The notes: generated by a model not told the origin, from the sequence alone. A stretch of 64,000 nucleotides of DNA from Pseudomonas marginalis (GCF_024169655.1 NZ_JALJWV010000001.1:1741001-1805000); one strand, 5' to 3'; shown: positions 35,038 to 44,562, counted from the first letter of the stretch. Program-made: numbers and translations.

Positions 35038-36384
35038 TCACCGTTTTACTTGCTTCAACGTTTCGGCGATCAGGAACGCCAGCTCCAGCGACTGGTCGGC
35101 ATTCATCCGCGGGTCGCAGTGGGTGTGGTAGCGGTCCGACAAGCCGTCTTCGGTGATTGGCCGCGCACCGCCGATGCATTCGGTGACGTTCTGCCCGGTC
35201 ATCTCGATATGAATCCCGCCGGCATAGGTGCCTTCGGCTTCGTGTACCTGGAAGAATTCCTTCACCTCGCCGAGGATCTGCGCAAAGTCGCGGGTCTTGT
35301 AGCCGCTGCTGGCCTTGATGGTGTTGCCGTGCATCGGGTCGGAGCTCCACAGCACCTGCTTGCCCTCGCGCTGCACGGCGCGAAGCAGCGCCGGCAGGTG
35401 GTCGCCGACCTTGTTGGCGCCCATGCGCGCGATCAGGTTCAAGCGGCCGGGGTCGTTGTCCGGGTTGAGGATGTCGATCAGGCGGATCAGGTCGTCCGGA
35501 TTCATGCTCGGGCCGACCTTGACCCCGATCGGGTTGTGTACCCCGCGCAGGAACTCGACGTGGGCGCCGTCCAACTGACGGGTGCGATCACCGATCCACA
35601 GCATGTGGGCCGAGCAGTCGTAGTAGTCGTTGGTCAGGCTGTCGCGGCGCACGAAGGCTTGTTCATAGTTGAGCAGCAGCGCTTCGTGGGCGGTGAAGAA
35701 GCTGGTTTCGCGCAGTTGCGGCGAGCTGTCCATGCCGCAGGCGCGCATGAAGGCCAGGGTTTCGTCGATGCGGTTCGCCAGTTGGCTGTACTTCTCGGCC
35801 AGTGCGGAGTTGGCGATGAAGTCCAGGTTCCACTTGTGTACCTGATGCAGGTCGGCAAACCCGCCCTGGGCGAAGGCGCGCAGCAGGTTAAGGGTGGCGG
35901 TGGACTGGTGGTAGGACTGCAGCAGGCGGTCGGGGTCCGGCACGCGGTTTTTTTCGTCGAAGCCGATACCGTTGACGATATCGCCACGGTAGGCCGGCAG
36001 GGTGACGCCATCGATGGTTTCATCGTTGGACGAGCGCGGCTTGGCGAACTGGCCGGCCATGCGCCCGACTTTCACCACCGGGCAGCCGGCGGCGAAGGTC
36101 ATCACGATGGCCATCTGCAGCAGCACCTTGAAGGTGTCGCGGATTTTTGCGGCGGAGAACTCGGCAAAACTCTCGGCGCAATCGCCGCCTTGCAGCAGGA
36201 AGGCGCGCCCCTGGGTCACCTCGGCAAACTGACGGCGCAACTCGCGGGCCTCCCCGGCAAACACCAGCGGCGGGTAGCTGGCCAGGCTCTGCTCCACCTG
36301 CAACAGGTGCGCAGCGTCCGGGTACTGGGGTTGTTGCTGGATCGGCAGGGCGCGCCAGCTGTCGGGGCTCCAGGGTTGGCTCAT
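35038..36384 (-). CDS. class II DAHP synthase
   Basis: Encodes 448 residues of the plant-like/type II family (as in AroG of Mycobacterium and PhzC). It catalyses the same PEP + erythrose 4-phosphate condensation as the class I enzyme. Recognisable blocks are [65 protein letters not shown] and [10 protein letters not shown]. In P. aeruginosa two class II enzymes exist, one tied to primary metabolism (regulated) and one to phenazine; with no phz genes around, this is the primary type. No conventional terminator is needed because of the REP. Confidence 0.9.
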   Translation of the reverse strand: MSQPWSPDSWRALPIQQQPQYPDAAHLLQVEQSLASYPPLVFAGEARELRRQFAEVTQGRAFLLQGGDCAESFAEFSAAKIRDTFKVLLQMAIVMTFAAGCPVVKVGRMAGQFAKPRSSNDETIDGVTLPAYRGDIVNGIGFDEKNRVPDPDRLLQSYHQSTATLNLLRAFAQGGFADLHQVHKWNLDFIANSALAEKYSQLANRIDETLAFMRACGMDSSPQLRETSFFTAHEALLLNYEQAFVRRDSLTNDYYDCSAHMLWIGDRTRQLDGAHVEFLRGVHNPIGVKVGPSMNPDDLIRLIDILNPDNDPGRLNLIARMGANKVGDHLPALLRAVQREGKQVLWSSDPMHGNTIKASSGYKTRDFAQILGEVKEFFQVHEAEGTYAGGIHIEMTGQNVTECIGGARPITEDGLSDRYHTHCDPRMNADQSLELAFLIAETLKQVKR

Positions 36385-36509
36385 CGTGAACTCGATAGGG
36401 TGATTGACGGTCGGGCGCCAATGTTATCAGCAATTAGTGCGTGACCTGTTGCCGCTGGTTGGCCGACAATCGCGCCTTTGCCGTGGGGTTAGACCCTTTA
36501 GGAGTTGAG

Positions 36510-37265
36510 ATGACCGAGGAGCGTGTCGAGCGCCTGCTGGCCGAGGTCCATGATGACTTCGGCATTGTCCGTGTGCTCGAAGTGGCCGATTACCGTTTTC
36601 TCGAGTTTGGCGACGCCATCGAGCAAAGCTGCGTGTTCACCGCCGACCCGAGCTGGCTGGAGTACGACTACACCCGTGCGATGCTGATCGGTGCGTTGTG
36701 CCATGAGCAGCCGGAGAGCGCGTTGTTCCTCGGCCTGGGCGCCGGCACGCTGACCCAGGCGTGCCTCAAGTTCCTGCCGCTGGAGGATGTCGAGGCCATC
36801 GAGCTGCGCCCCGATGTGCCGCGCCTGGCCATTGAGTACCTGGGGCTGGACGACGATCCACGCTTGTACATCCGCATTGGCGACGCTCTGGAATTGCTCG
36901 AAACCGCCGAAACTGCCGACCTGATTTTTGTCGACCTGTACACCGACGTCGGCCCCGGCGTCGGGCACCTGGCCTGGACCTTCCTGGAAAACTGTCAGAA
37001 GAAACTCAACCCCGGCGGTTGGCTGGTGATCAACCAGTGGGCCACCGACGATGGCAAGCCTTTGGGTGCGGCTTTGTTGCGCGGGTTGTATCACCGGCAT
37101 TATTGGGAGCTGCCGGTGAAGGAGGGCAATGTGATCCTGCTGGTGCCTTCGGAGTTGGATCAGGAGCTGGACCATGCCGCGCTCTCGGCCCGCGCCGAAG
37201 CGCTGGCGCCGCGACTGGGCTATTCGTTGCAGCCATTGATCAAGGCGATTCGGCCGGCAACCTAG
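36510..37265 (+). CDS. spermidine synthase-like methyltransferase-fold protein
   Basis: Encodes 251 residues. A seven-strand Rossmann fold like that of spermidine synthase is visible: ESALFLGLGAGTLTQACLKFLP, DVEAIELRPDVPRLA, DPRLYIRIGDALELL and TADLIFVDLYTDVGP. The substrate-binding residues of true aminopropyltransferases are not all present, so real polyamine synthesis is uncertain. The N-terminus (MTEERVERLLAEVHDDFGIVRVLEV) is short for SpeE. It lies divergent from the class II DAHP synthase with ~125 bp between starts. Confidence 0.7.
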   Translation: MTEERVERLLAEVHDDFGIVRVLEVADYRFLEFGDAIEQSCVFTADPSWLEYDYTRAMLIGALCHEQPESALFLGLGAGTLTQACLKFLPLEDVEAIELRPDVPRLAIEYLGLDDDPRLYIRIGDALELLETAETADLIFVDLYTDVGPGVGHLAWTFLENCQKKLNPGGWLVINQWATDDGKPLGAALLRGLYHRHYWELPVKEGNVILLVPSELDQELDHAALSARAEALAPRLGYSLQPLIKAIRPAT

Positions 37266-37278
37266 TTGTCTGAACGGG

Positions 37279-37368
37279 CGTCATCGCAGGCAAGCCCACT
37301 CCCACATTTGACCGAGCACATCCTGAAGGAATGCGGTCGATGTGGGCGCGGGCTTGCTCGCGATGACG
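37279..37368. repeat. REP doublet (REPIN)
   Basis: Left arm 37281-37310 (TCATCGCAGGCAAGCCCACT…) and right arm 37341-37366 (TGTGGGCGCGGGCTTGCTCG…) form an imperfect inverted pair with matching ends TCATCGC and GCGATGA. It belongs to a third sequence variant. It separates the spermidine-synthase-like gene from the convergent crotonase gene. Confidence 0.85.
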
Positions 37369-37382
37369 GCGGCACGGCCAAC

Positions 37383-38174
37383 TCAAATTCCCCTGAATAC
37401 CCCTGGGCGCTTCTCGAGCATGGCGCGCACGCCTTCCTTGGCGTCTTCGCTGTTGAGCAATTGCTCGACCACCGGCGGCAATGCGGCCGCCGCGACGGCT
37501 TCGCCCTCCATGCGCGCCAGGCGGGCCGACATCAAGGTGGCCTGCACGCCGAGCGGCGCCTGGCGTGCGATGCGGCTGGCCAGTTCGACGGCGCGCGGCA
37601 GCAAGTCTTCGCTGGCCATCACCTCCTGCACCAACCCTAGGCGCAGGGCTTCGTGGGCATCGAACTCATCGCCGGTGAGCAGCCAGCGCATCGCGTTGCC
37701 CCAGCCGGCAATCTGATGAAAGCGCAACGTCGCACCGCCAAATGGAAAGATCCCACGCTGTACTTCCATTTGCGCGAAGCGGGTGTTGCTCGCGCAAAGA
37801 TTGATATCCGCCGCCAGCATCAACTCGATACCAAGAGTCAGGCAGTAGCCCTGGGCGGCGACGATCACCGGTTTGCTGACCCGTGGGCCGGCGAATACGC
37901 CCCAGGGATCGCAGCCCCCGAGTGGCGGTTGCCAACCTCCTGCCATCACCCCACTGACGTTGGCCAGGTCCAGCCCGGCGGTGAAGTGGTCGCCGTGGGC
38001 GAACACCACGGCCACCCGCGCATCGTCATTTCGATCAAATTCGCCATAGGCCAGGCTCAGTTCGTTGAGTAGCTCCAGGTTAAAGGCATTGCGCTTGGCG
38101 ACCCGATCCAGGCCCAACAGCAGGACATGGTCCTTGTATTCACGGCTGACGAGGCTGCTGCTGGCTTGATTCAT
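37383..38174 (-). CDS. enoyl-CoA hydratase/isomerase family protein
   Basis: Encodes 263 residues of the crotonase fold: RVAKRNAFNLELLNEL near the N-terminus, the CoA oxyanion region GDHFTAGLDLANVSG, then QGYCLTLGIELMLAADINLCASNTRFAQMEVQRGIFPFGGA. The first glutamate of classical crotonase (FAGGADI…E) lies in another form here, so hydratase activity is not certain; other family members are isomerases, hydrolases or dehalogenases. The start at 38174 gives MNQASSSLVSR. It is convergent with the spermidine-synthase-like gene and divergent from deaD. Confidence 0.8.
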   Translation of the reverse strand: MNQASSSLVSREYKDHVLLLGLDRVAKRNAFNLELLNELSLAYGEFDRNDDARVAVVFAHGDHFTAGLDLANVSGVMAGGWQPPLGGCDPWGVFAGPRVSKPVIVAAQGYCLTLGIELMLAADINLCASNTRFAQMEVQRGIFPFGGATLRFHQIAGWGNAMRWLLTGDEFDAHEALRLGLVQEVMASEDLLPRAVELASRIARQAPLGVQATLMSARLARMEGEAVAAAALPPVVEQLLNSEDAKEGVRAMLEKRPGVFRGI

Positions 38175-38371
38175 CGGGTGTGCCCTCGGGCGCAGGGAAG
38201 GGTTTCGGACCAAAGGAGCTGAGTGGGCGGGTGAACCGTTTAAGCGTTTTAACCCACAAGGCCGGGCACTTGAAAAATAGACCTTGGCGCTCATCTGCGC
38301 AAAGACGGTGAAGCAGCGCGGTTTATCGGCGCTTTGCGATAAAAAAAGCTCCCTTTTTCAGCTATTTCCGG

Positions 38372-38377
38372 TATAGT
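38372..38377 (+). promoter_or_regulatory. putative -10 box of deaD
   Basis: TATAGT lies in a T-rich context about 220 bp before the deaD start codon. There is no good -35 at 16-18 bp, so the evidence is modest. If used, it would give a leader of roughly 215 nt. Confidence 0.4.
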
Positions 38378-38421
38378 GCGCGCCGGCCTTTAACCGGGCC
38401 GCGTTTAGGTAGCGCAATTCC

Positions 38422-38600
38422 CCGAAGTCAGCTTCGGCTGCACGTCCGTACAGCGGACTCTTCCTTGACGAATCTTTTTCATTCATTCGTTTTCGCAAAT
38501 CCCCGCCGACAAAGCAGCCAGGGCGACTCTTGAGTCTCAACACGGCATGCGCAGCTTTGGAGCATGGGTCTTTGCGGATGCACTTAGAGGCAGACCCATG
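38422..38600 (+). promoter_or_regulatory. structured deaD leader with start-codon-masking hairpin
   Basis: Three perfect small hairpins are seen: CCGAAG-TCAG-CTTCGG (38422-38437), GTCCG-TACAG-CGGAC (38444-38458) and GACTC-TT-GAGTC (38525-38536). Most important, CATGGGTCT (38563-38571) is the exact complement of AGACCCATG (38592-38600), which contains the ATG. The 20-nt loop holds the ribosome binding site AGAGG (38586-38590). Such a stem would regulate translation initiation. Confidence 0.6.
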
Positions 38601-40271
38601 ACCCAGGAAACCGGCGGCTTCGCCGCTTTTAATCTTAACCCGAACATTCTTGCTGCCGTCATTGCGACTGGCTACGAAGAACCTTCGGCGATTCAGCAGC
38701 AATCGATCCCGATCATCATGGCCGGCCAGGACATGATTGGCCAGGCGCAAACCGGTACCGGTAAAACCGCCGCGTTCGCCCTGCCTATCCTGCACTGCAT
38801 CGATCCTGCCAAGCGCGAACCGCAAGCCCTGATCCTGGCGCCAACTCGTGAGTTGGCGCTGCAAGTAGCAACCGCTTTTGAAACCTACGCCAAGCAAATG
38901 CCAGGCGTAACCGTTGTGGCCGTCTACGGCGGCGCGCCGATGGGCCCGCAACTCAAGGCTATCCGTAATGGTGCACAGATCGTTGTCGCCACCCCGGGTC
39001 GTCTGTGCGACCACCTGCGTCGTGACGAGAAAGTCCTGTCGACCGTGAACCACCTGGTTCTGGACGAAGCTGACGAAATGCTGAAACTGGGCTTCATGGA
39101 TGACCTGGAAGTCATCTTCAAAGCGCTGCCAGCGACCCGTCAGACCGTGCTGTTCTCGGCCACCCTGCCGCAGTCGATCCGTGCCATTGCCGAACGCCAC
39201 CTGCGCGATCCGCAACATGTGAAGATCCAGACCAAGACTCAGACCGTTACCGCGATCGAACAGGCTCACCTGTTGGTTCACGCTGACCAGAAGACCTCGG
39301 CTGTATTGAGCCTGCTGGAAGTCGAAGACTTCGACGCGCTGATCATGTTCGTGCGCACCAAGCAAGCGACCCTGGACCTGGCCAGTGCCCTCGAAGCCAA
39401 AGGCTACAAAGCCGCTGCGCTGAACGGTGACATCGCCCAGAACCAACGTGAGCGCGTGATCGAGTCCCTCAAGGATGGCCGTCTGGACATCGTTGTGGCG
39501 ACCGACGTTGCTGCGCGTGGCCTCGACGTTCCGCGTATCACCCACGTGTTCAACGTTGACATGCCTTACGATCCAGAGTCCTACGTTCACCGTATCGGCC
39601 GTACCGGCCGTGCCGGTCGCGAAGGTCGCGCACTGCTGCTGGTGACGCCACGTGAGCGCCGCATGCTGCAAGTGATCGAGCGTGTGACCGGTCAGAAGGT
39701 TGCTGAGGTCCGCCTGCCGGATGCCCAGGCCGTTCTCGATGCCCGCATCAAGAAACTGACCAACAGCCTGTCGCCGCTGGTGGCTGACGCTGAATCGACC
39801 CACGGCGAGCTGTTGGATCGCCTGACTGCCGATATCGGTTGCACCCCGCGTGCCCTGGCTGCAGCCCTGCTGCGCAAGGCAACCAACGGTCAGGCCCTGA
39901 CCCTGGCAGCGATCGAGAAAGAACGCCCACTGGTACCGAACAACGCTCCGCGCGGTGATCGTCCAGAGCGTACTGGCGACCGTCCGGACCGTGGTGATCG
40001 TGAGCGTCGCGCTCCGGTGCCATTGGCTGAAGGCCGTGCTCGCTGCCGTACCGCGCTGGGCGCGCGTGACGGTATCGCCGCCAAGAACCTGCTGGGCGCT
40101 ATCCTCAACGAGGGTGGCCTGGCACGTGAAGCCATCGGTCGCATCCAGGTCCGTGACAGCTTCTCCCTGGTGGAGCTGCCGGAAGACGGTCTGGAAAAAC
40201 TGCTGACCAAGCTGAAAGACACTCGCGTTGCCGGTAAGCAGCTCAAACTGCGTCGCTACCGCGAAGATTGA
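38598..40271 (+). CDS. deaD: DEAD-box RNA helicase DeaD (CsdA)
   Basis: Encodes 557 residues. All helicase motifs are intact: GYEEPSAIQQQSIP (Q motif), AQTGTGKT, PTRELALQ, TPGR, DEAD, SAT, VRTKQ, ATDVAARGLD and HRIGRTGRAG. After a low-complexity Arg/Asp linker (~460-480), the last ~75 residues form the RNA-binding domain also found in DbpA and CsdA (ALGARDGIAAKNLLGAILNEGGLARE…). CsdA helps ribosome assembly and mRNA decay in the cold. The start at 38598 gives MTQETGGFAAF. The leader is described separately. Confidence 0.93.
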   Translation: MTQETGGFAAFNLNPNILAAVIATGYEEPSAIQQQSIPIIMAGQDMIGQAQTGTGKTAAFALPILHCIDPAKREPQALILAPTRELALQVATAFETYAKQMPGVTVVAVYGGAPMGPQLKAIRNGAQIVVATPGRLCDHLRRDEKVLSTVNHLVLDEADEMLKLGFMDDLEVIFKALPATRQTVLFSATLPQSIRAIAERHLRDPQHVKIQTKTQTVTAIEQAHLLVHADQKTSAVLSLLEVEDFDALIMFVRTKQATLDLASALEAKGYKAAALNGDIAQNQRERVIESLKDGRLDIVVATDVAARGLDVPRITHVFNVDMPYDPESYVHRIGRTGRAGREGRALLLVTPRERRMLQVIERVTGQKVAEVRLPDAQAVLDARIKKLTNSLSPLVADAESTHGELLDRLTADIGCTPRALAAALLRKATNGQALTLAAIEKERPLVPNNAPRGDRPERTGDRPDRGDRERRAPVPLAEGRARCRTALGARDGIAAKNLLGAILNEGGLAREAIGRIQVRDSFSLVELPEDGLEKLLTKLKDTRVAGKQLKLRRYRED

Positions 40272-40299
40272 TCCGCCTCTGGGCTGATTGATCGCACAT

Positions 40300-40332
40300 A
40301 AAAAATCCCCGACTGGTTCGGGGATTTTTTTT
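40300..40332 (+). terminator. Rho-independent terminator of deaD
   Basis: AAATCCCCGA-CTGGT-TCGGGGATTTTTTTT: an 8-bp GC-rich stem and an 8-T tail, about 30 bp after the stop. Confidence 0.92.
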
Positions 40333-40700
40333 GCCCGGCGCTTGGCCAGAGGAGGCCGCTGGAAAGACCGGGGGAGGGCGGCGTTTTCACCAATGCAGTC
40401 GCGACTGTCAGCTGCCGATCTCGCTGGTTTTAGGAAAAGTCCGGGCGTCTGAGCGGTTTTTCTGGCTGCCTACTTGGGTGTAAACCACTTATTGTTGAGT
40501 GATGAAGTGTTGCGGATAAGTGAGCATTGCATCGATCAAGATTGTTGAAATATCTGGGCATTACGGCGGTTGTTGAGCCGATGTATATCGAGCATGTTAG
40601 GGATGCAACTGGGAAAGGTTGGTGTGTCGTCCTGCCGACGGACAGGCAGCGAATTTGAAGTCTATTGATTGTTTTTTTCCGGAAAAGGTTTGTAGCTGTT
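40333..40700. other. gene-free gap upstream of the orphan gene
   Basis: Nothing in ~370 bp looks like a gene on either strand. GC falls steadily from about 40480 towards the orphan gene. A small stem (CCTGCCGACGGACAGG region, ~40634-40652) lies 50 bp before that gene. No terminal repeats or transposase remains are seen. Confidence 0.5.
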
Positions 40701-41705
40701 ATGCGTGTTAATTATTCACAGTTTTTTCCACAAGTAATTCCTGAACCTGTTGTTTATCCGCCCACGTTGCCGCCAGTTAATGGGGCGGGAGTACAACGAA
40801 GCGACCACAACGAAGAACGCAGTTTGCAGCAGGCAAAGCGCACGTTCATTTCGGATGCTGTGCCCACTCGCTTGACAAGAAGTACGCCAGCAGTGCCTGT
40901 GGAGCGTACGACCACGACCTCAACGCTGAATAGGGTGAGCGATCCAAAACCCGAAATTAAGAATGTGTCCACGTCACCCAATGGGCTGTATTACGTGAAG
41001 TATTCACTTCCCGCGCCTGGCGCCGGGTTGAGCAATATCACATTTCCAATGAGTATCGACGAGGGCCAGCAGCGAAAGGGTAGCGAGGGTGCGGGGATTT
41101 ATTATGCGATGCATTTCCGCGTTAACGATGAGCAAGGTGCGCGTCTGGGCCGTGGTTATATTGGCCTGCAGCCACGGGGGGATGGCAAGGCGCTGATTGT
41201 GTTTTCTGGAAACGGCGAGCATTTCAAGGCGCCACAAGGCCGCGACGAGTTTGATGGAGGAGTGGGGGCCAGCAATAGCACACTGGTAGATTTTAAGTTT
41301 GGGAACAAATATAACCTGACCGTGGAGCGCGATGCTGAAAATCCCCGGAAGCTGAGAGGGTTTATTCAGGATGTCACGGACCCCGATAAGCCAGGGCCCA
41401 AGCAACATGTTAAAGATATTTATGTCGATCAGAACGCGGCGTTGGCCGGTAATGAGGTAGGGTTCGTGGAACACTACGGCGCGAAAATAAACCAGAGTTC
41501 ACAGATTGCCCCCACTCGCGGTAGTTTTTCCGCACCCTTCACTCAAGATGATAAGGGCAATATCAAGGTTGGCGAAATCAAGAGTGGTGGACTCTATGGC
41601 AGGTACAAGAACTCACTGGTAGGTAACCAGCAGGTTATCAGCGAAGGCGGTAAAGGTAAGGAGATACACTTTTCTTTACAGGGAGCGGGTTATGAGAAAG
41701 CCTGA
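40701..41705 (+). CDS. orphan protein of unknown function in AT-rich DNA
   Basis: Encodes 334 residues from ATG 40701; a TTG at 40665 is possible, and neither has a strong ribosome binding site. Residues 1-~95 are low complexity, rich in Pro/Thr/Arg and disordered-looking, with no signal peptide. Residues ~95-330 look like a beta-rich domain: YYVKYSLPAPG, GIYYAMHFRV, LGRGYIGLQPRGDGKALIVFSGNGEHF, GGVGASNSTLVDFKFGNKYNLTVERD. That order is reminiscent of DUF3472 sugar-binding-like sandwiches; this is an impression, not a match. GC is clearly lower than in flanking genes (about 45-50%). A disordered N-terminus without signal would fit a secreted effector, but nothing nearby supports this. Confidence 0.65.
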   Translation: MRVNYSQFFPQVIPEPVVYPPTLPPVNGAGVQRSDHNEERSLQQAKRTFISDAVPTRLTRSTPAVPVERTTTTSTLNRVSDPKPEIKNVSTSPNGLYYVKYSLPAPGAGLSNITFPMSIDEGQQRKGSEGAGIYYAMHFRVNDEQGARLGRGYIGLQPRGDGKALIVFSGNGEHFKAPQGRDEFDGGVGASNSTLVDFKFGNKYNLTVERDAENPRKLRGFIQDVTDPDKPGPKQHVKDIYVDQNAALAGNEVGFVEHYGAKINQSSQIAPTRGSFSAPFTQDDKGNIKVGEIKSGGLYGRYKNSLVGNQQVISEGGKGKEIHFSLQGAGYEKA

Positions 41706-41772
41706 AAACCCTCGAAGATGAGGGCTTCCGGTTTTTCCCTGGCGTTTCGCCGCTGTCACCGTGGGCGTGGTG

Positions 41773-42540
41773 TCAGCCGAAGCGATAGATGTCCATGCCC
41801 AGCGCCCCCATCGTGAACCCCTGGTGCGCCACGCTGAAGTCACCACCGGCGCCCCGCGCAAAGTACAGCGGCAACAGATGCTCATCAGTGGGATGACTAC
41901 GCACGGCGTGGGGCGCCTGGCGCCGATAATCGTGCAATGCGGCCTCGTCGTTGGCCGCGAGCTTGTCCACCATCCAGTCACGGAACGCCCGCGCCCACGG
42001 TTCGATGCTTTCGGGCCCGGCGTGCCAGTCCAGTTCACCGAGATTGTGGGTGATGCTGCCGGAGCCGATCAGCAACACGCCTTGTTCGCGCAGGCCGGCG
42101 AGGGCGTGACCGACCCGGGTCTGCAGGGCCGGGCCCATACGGCTGGGCAAGGACACTTGCACCACCGGGATATCCGCCGCCGGGTACATCAGCGACAGCG
42201 GCACCCAGGTGCCGTGGTCTAGGGGGCGGCGGTCATCGATGCGCGCACTCAAGCCATCGGCGTGCAGCAATTCGACGATATCGCGCGCCAATTGCGGGTC
42301 GCCCGGCGCTGGGTACTGCACGGCAAACAGTTCGGCGGGAAAGCCGCCGAAGTCATGCAGGGTTTCCGGTGCGGCGCTGCCGCTGACCAGCAATTCCTGA
42401 CTTTCCCAGTGCGCCGACACCACCACAATCGCCTTCGGCCGTGGCAGTTCAGCCGCCAGGCGCTGAAGGGCCGGGCCGCTGGCGCCGGGTTGCAGGGCGA
42501 GCATGGGCGAACCATGGGAGATAAACAGAGTGGGGAGCAT
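41773..42540 (-). CDS. DODA-type extradiol dioxygenase (YgiD/LigB family)
   Basis: Encodes 255 residues of the class III extradiol ring-cleavage family. The metal ligands are seen in the histidine blocks TLFISHGSPML, IVVVSAHWES and GSGSITHNLGELDW, followed by HPTDEHLLPLYFARGA. Plant DODA makes betalamic acid from DOPA; E. coli YgiD does the same in vitro. The physiological substrate in Pseudomonas is unknown. It is divergent from tpm by ~100 bp. Confidence 0.88.
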   Translation of the reverse strand: MLPTLFISHGSPMLALQPGASGPALQRLAAELPRPKAIVVVSAHWESQELLVSGSAAPETLHDFGGFPAELFAVQYPAPGDPQLARDIVELLHADGLSARIDDRRPLDHGTWVPLSLMYPAADIPVVQVSLPSRMGPALQTRVGHALAGLREQGVLLIGSGSITHNLGELDWHAGPESIEPWARAFRDWMVDKLAANDEAALHDYRRQAPHAVRSHPTDEHLLPLYFARGAGGDFSVAHQGFTMGALGMDIYRFG

Positions 42541-42642
42541 AGGACGGGCCCTCAGGGTTAACATGCCCTATCTTCAATCAGATCAATGATCTAAATCTAA
42601 TATAAGTTTTAGCGCTTTTTGATCGAATTTTTAGGGTGATGT

Positions 42643-43299
42643 ATGGATTCTCAGTTTTGGCGGGAACGCTGGGCGCGTAATCAGATCGGCTTTCACTTGC
42701 CCGAGGTCAACCCGTACCTGCAACGGCACTGGCCGCAGCTGGCCCTTGCGCAAGGGGCAAAGGTGCTGGTGCCTTTGTGTGGCAAGAGCCTGGATCTGGT
42801 ATGGCTGGCGAGCCAAGGGCATCGTGTGCTCGGGGTGGAGCTGTCGGAGCAGGCGGTTGAGGCATTTTTCAGCGAGCAGGGGCTGACACCACGTATCAGC
42901 CAGCGCGGCGTGTTCAAGGTGTACCGGGCGGATGTGATCGAGGTGTGGTGCGGTGATTTTTTCGCGCTGGACGCGGATGCGTTGCGCGATTGCACGGCGC
43001 TTTATGACCGCGCGGCGTTGATCGCGTTGCCGCCGCTGATGCGCGCGCGTTACACCGAGCACCTCAATGTTCTTCTGGGGGCTGGTTGTAAGGGGTTACT
43101 GATTACCCTCGACTATGACCAGGCGCAAAAGGCCGGCCCACCGTTTGCGGTGACCGATGATGAGGTGAAATTGCTGCTGGGGGCACACTGGGCGCTCGAA
43201 GTCCTTGAGGAACAGGATGTCCTGGGTGAGAGCTGGAAGTTCGTTCAGGACGGCGTAACCCGGTTGGAAGAGCGAGCCTACCAACTCACAAGGCGCTGA
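42643..43299 (+). CDS. tpm: thiopurine S-methyltransferase
   Basis: Encodes 218 residues of the TPMT family: [22 protein letters not shown], then the SAM-binding [35 protein letters not shown] and [16 protein letters not shown]. In pseudomonads the enzyme methylates tellurite and selenium compounds as well as thiopurines and gives tellurite resistance. Length and motifs are complete. Confidence 0.93.
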   Translation: MDSQFWRERWARNQIGFHLPEVNPYLQRHWPQLALAQGAKVLVPLCGKSLDLVWLASQGHRVLGVELSEQAVEAFFSEQGLTPRISQRGVFKVYRADVIEVWCGDFFALDADALRDCTALYDRAALIALPPLMRARYTEHLNVLLGAGCKGLLITLDYDQAQKAGPPFAVTDDEVKLLLGAHWALEVLEEQDVLGESWKFVQDGVTRLEERAYQLTRR

Positions 43300-43326
43300 T
43301 TAGGGGGCTGGCGCGGCGCGCACAAA

Positions 43327-43352
43327 AAAGGGGCGATCAGATCGCCCCTTTC
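43327..43352. terminator. bidirectional terminator between tpm and htpX
   Basis: AAAGGGGCGAT-CAG-ATCGCCCCTTT with A/T runs on both sides, centred between convergent stops of tpm and htpX. Confidence 0.88.
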
Positions 43353-43370
43353 CGTTTCGCTGCCAAGCGG

Positions 43371-44258
43371 TCAGCCGCGACGACGCAGTGCGTCAATCCG
43401 CTCTTCCAGCGGCGGGTGGCTCATGAACATGCGTGCCAGGCCCTGCTTGATGCCGCCGTTGATGCCAAAGGCGGTCAGGCTGTCCGGCATATGCACCGGC
43501 AGGCCCTGTTCGGAGCGCAGGTGCTGCAAGGCCGCGATCATTGCTCCGGTGCCGGCCAGGCGGGCGCCGGCTTCGTCTGCGCGGAACTCCCGTTTGCGCG
43601 AGAACCACATCACGATCGCGCTGGCCAGGAAGCCCAGCACCAGTTCAGCGAAGATGGTCGCCCCGTAGTAGGCAATGCCGCGGCCTTCTTCGTTCTTGAA
43701 GATCACCTTGTCGACGAAGTTGCCGATGATCCGTGCGAAGAACATCACGAAGGTGTTCACCACGCCCTGGACCAGCGCCAGGGTGACCATGTCACCGTTC
43801 GCCACGTGGCCGATCTCGTGGGCCAGCACCGCCTTCACTTCATCGTAAGAGAAGCGCTCCAGCATGCCCTGGCTCACTGCAACGAGCGCGTCGTTCTTGT
43901 TCCAGCCGGTGGCAAAGGCGTTGGCTTCATAGGCCGGGAAGATCCCGACCTCGGGCATCTTGATACCGGCCTCACGGGACAACTGCTCGACGGTCTGCAG
44001 CAACCATTGCTCATGCCGGGTGCGTGGCTGAGTGATGACCTGGGTGCTGGTGCTCATCTTCGCCATCCACTTGGAGATGAACAGCGAGAACAGCGAGCCG
44101 GCAAAACCAAAGACCGCACAGAAGATCAGCAGCTGATTGAGGTTCAGATCAACCCCGTTGGCCGCCATGAACCCGTTGAAGCCGAAAAGGCTCAGGGTGA
44201 TGCTGGCAATCAGCACGACCGCCAGGTTAGTGGCCAAGAACAGCAGGATGCGCATCAT
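43371..44258 (-). CDS. htpX: HtpX membrane zinc metalloprotease
   Basis: Encodes 295 residues. It has two N-terminal membrane helices ([21 protein letters not shown] and [20 protein letters not shown]), the zinc-binding HEIGH motif ([13 protein letters not shown]) with the distal glutamate in [13 protein letters not shown], and two further membrane segments. HtpX degrades damaged inner-membrane proteins together with FtsH. A promoter-like element upstream fits both sigma-70 and heat-shock patterns. Confidence 0.95.
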   Translation of the reverse strand: MMRILLFLATNLAVVLIASITLSLFGFNGFMAANGVDLNLNQLLIFCAVFGFAGSLFSLFISKWMAKMSTSTQVITQPRTRHEQWLLQTVEQLSREAGIKMPEVGIFPAYEANAFATGWNKNDALVAVSQGMLERFSYDEVKAVLAHEIGHVANGDMVTLALVQGVVNTFVMFFARIIGNFVDKVIFKNEEGRGIAYYGATIFAELVLGFLASAIVMWFSRKREFRADEAGARLAGTGAMIAALQHLRSEQGLPVHMPDSLTAFGINGGIKQGLARMFMSHPPLEERIDALRRRG

Positions 44259-44303
44259 GGTTGTAGAGTTCTCCTCATGCTAAATATGTCGCGTACTGCG
44301 GGG

Positions 44304-44332
44304 TATATAAGGTGCGGCCTGGGGCGATTCAA
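44304..44332 (-). promoter_or_regulatory. putative htpX promoter
   Basis: On the minus strand TTGAAT (44327-44332) and TATATA (44304-44309) are 17 bp apart, about 45 bp before the htpX ATG. The same stretch reads GTTGAAT-N14-CCTTATAT, a 6/8 match to the heat-shock -10 CCCCATnT. Which sigma factor uses it cannot be decided by eye. Confidence 0.45.
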
Positions 44333-44562
44333 CCGAGCGACTATTTCAAACTGTGTCCTACAGCCTGAAGGTAGAGTCTTGAAGGGAATTTCCCACCTGC
44401 AATCCTCCGTCTGATCAGCCTCTTGTTGCCCCGCGGCCCTTTGATTATAGGGGTCAAGCGCCGGGAGAGGGGCAACCGCAGTGCTGCGCGGGAGAATGGG
44501 CAGAGAAGTGTTGCCAGATAATCGCTGTACGACCAGATCCCGGTCGTACAGCGGCATAGTCG
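44333..44562. other. intergenic stretch between htpX and alaA
   Basis: No gene is seen. It includes the hairpin GTACGACC-AGATCCC-GGTCGTAC (~44528-44550) just past the alaA stop codon, a good candidate for the end of the alaA transcript although its T-run is weak, and a smaller GGGGTCAAGCGCC/GGGAGAGGGGC region. Confidence 0.5.

Noticed and set aside
35032..36444. Long open frame (470 codons) on the plus strand
   Set aside because: Fully antisense to the class II DAHP synthase; long frames opposite real genes are normal in high-GC Pseudomonas DNA.
38358..39803. 481-codon open frame on the minus strand
   Set aside because: Antisense to deaD, with no protein family character and no ribosome binding site.
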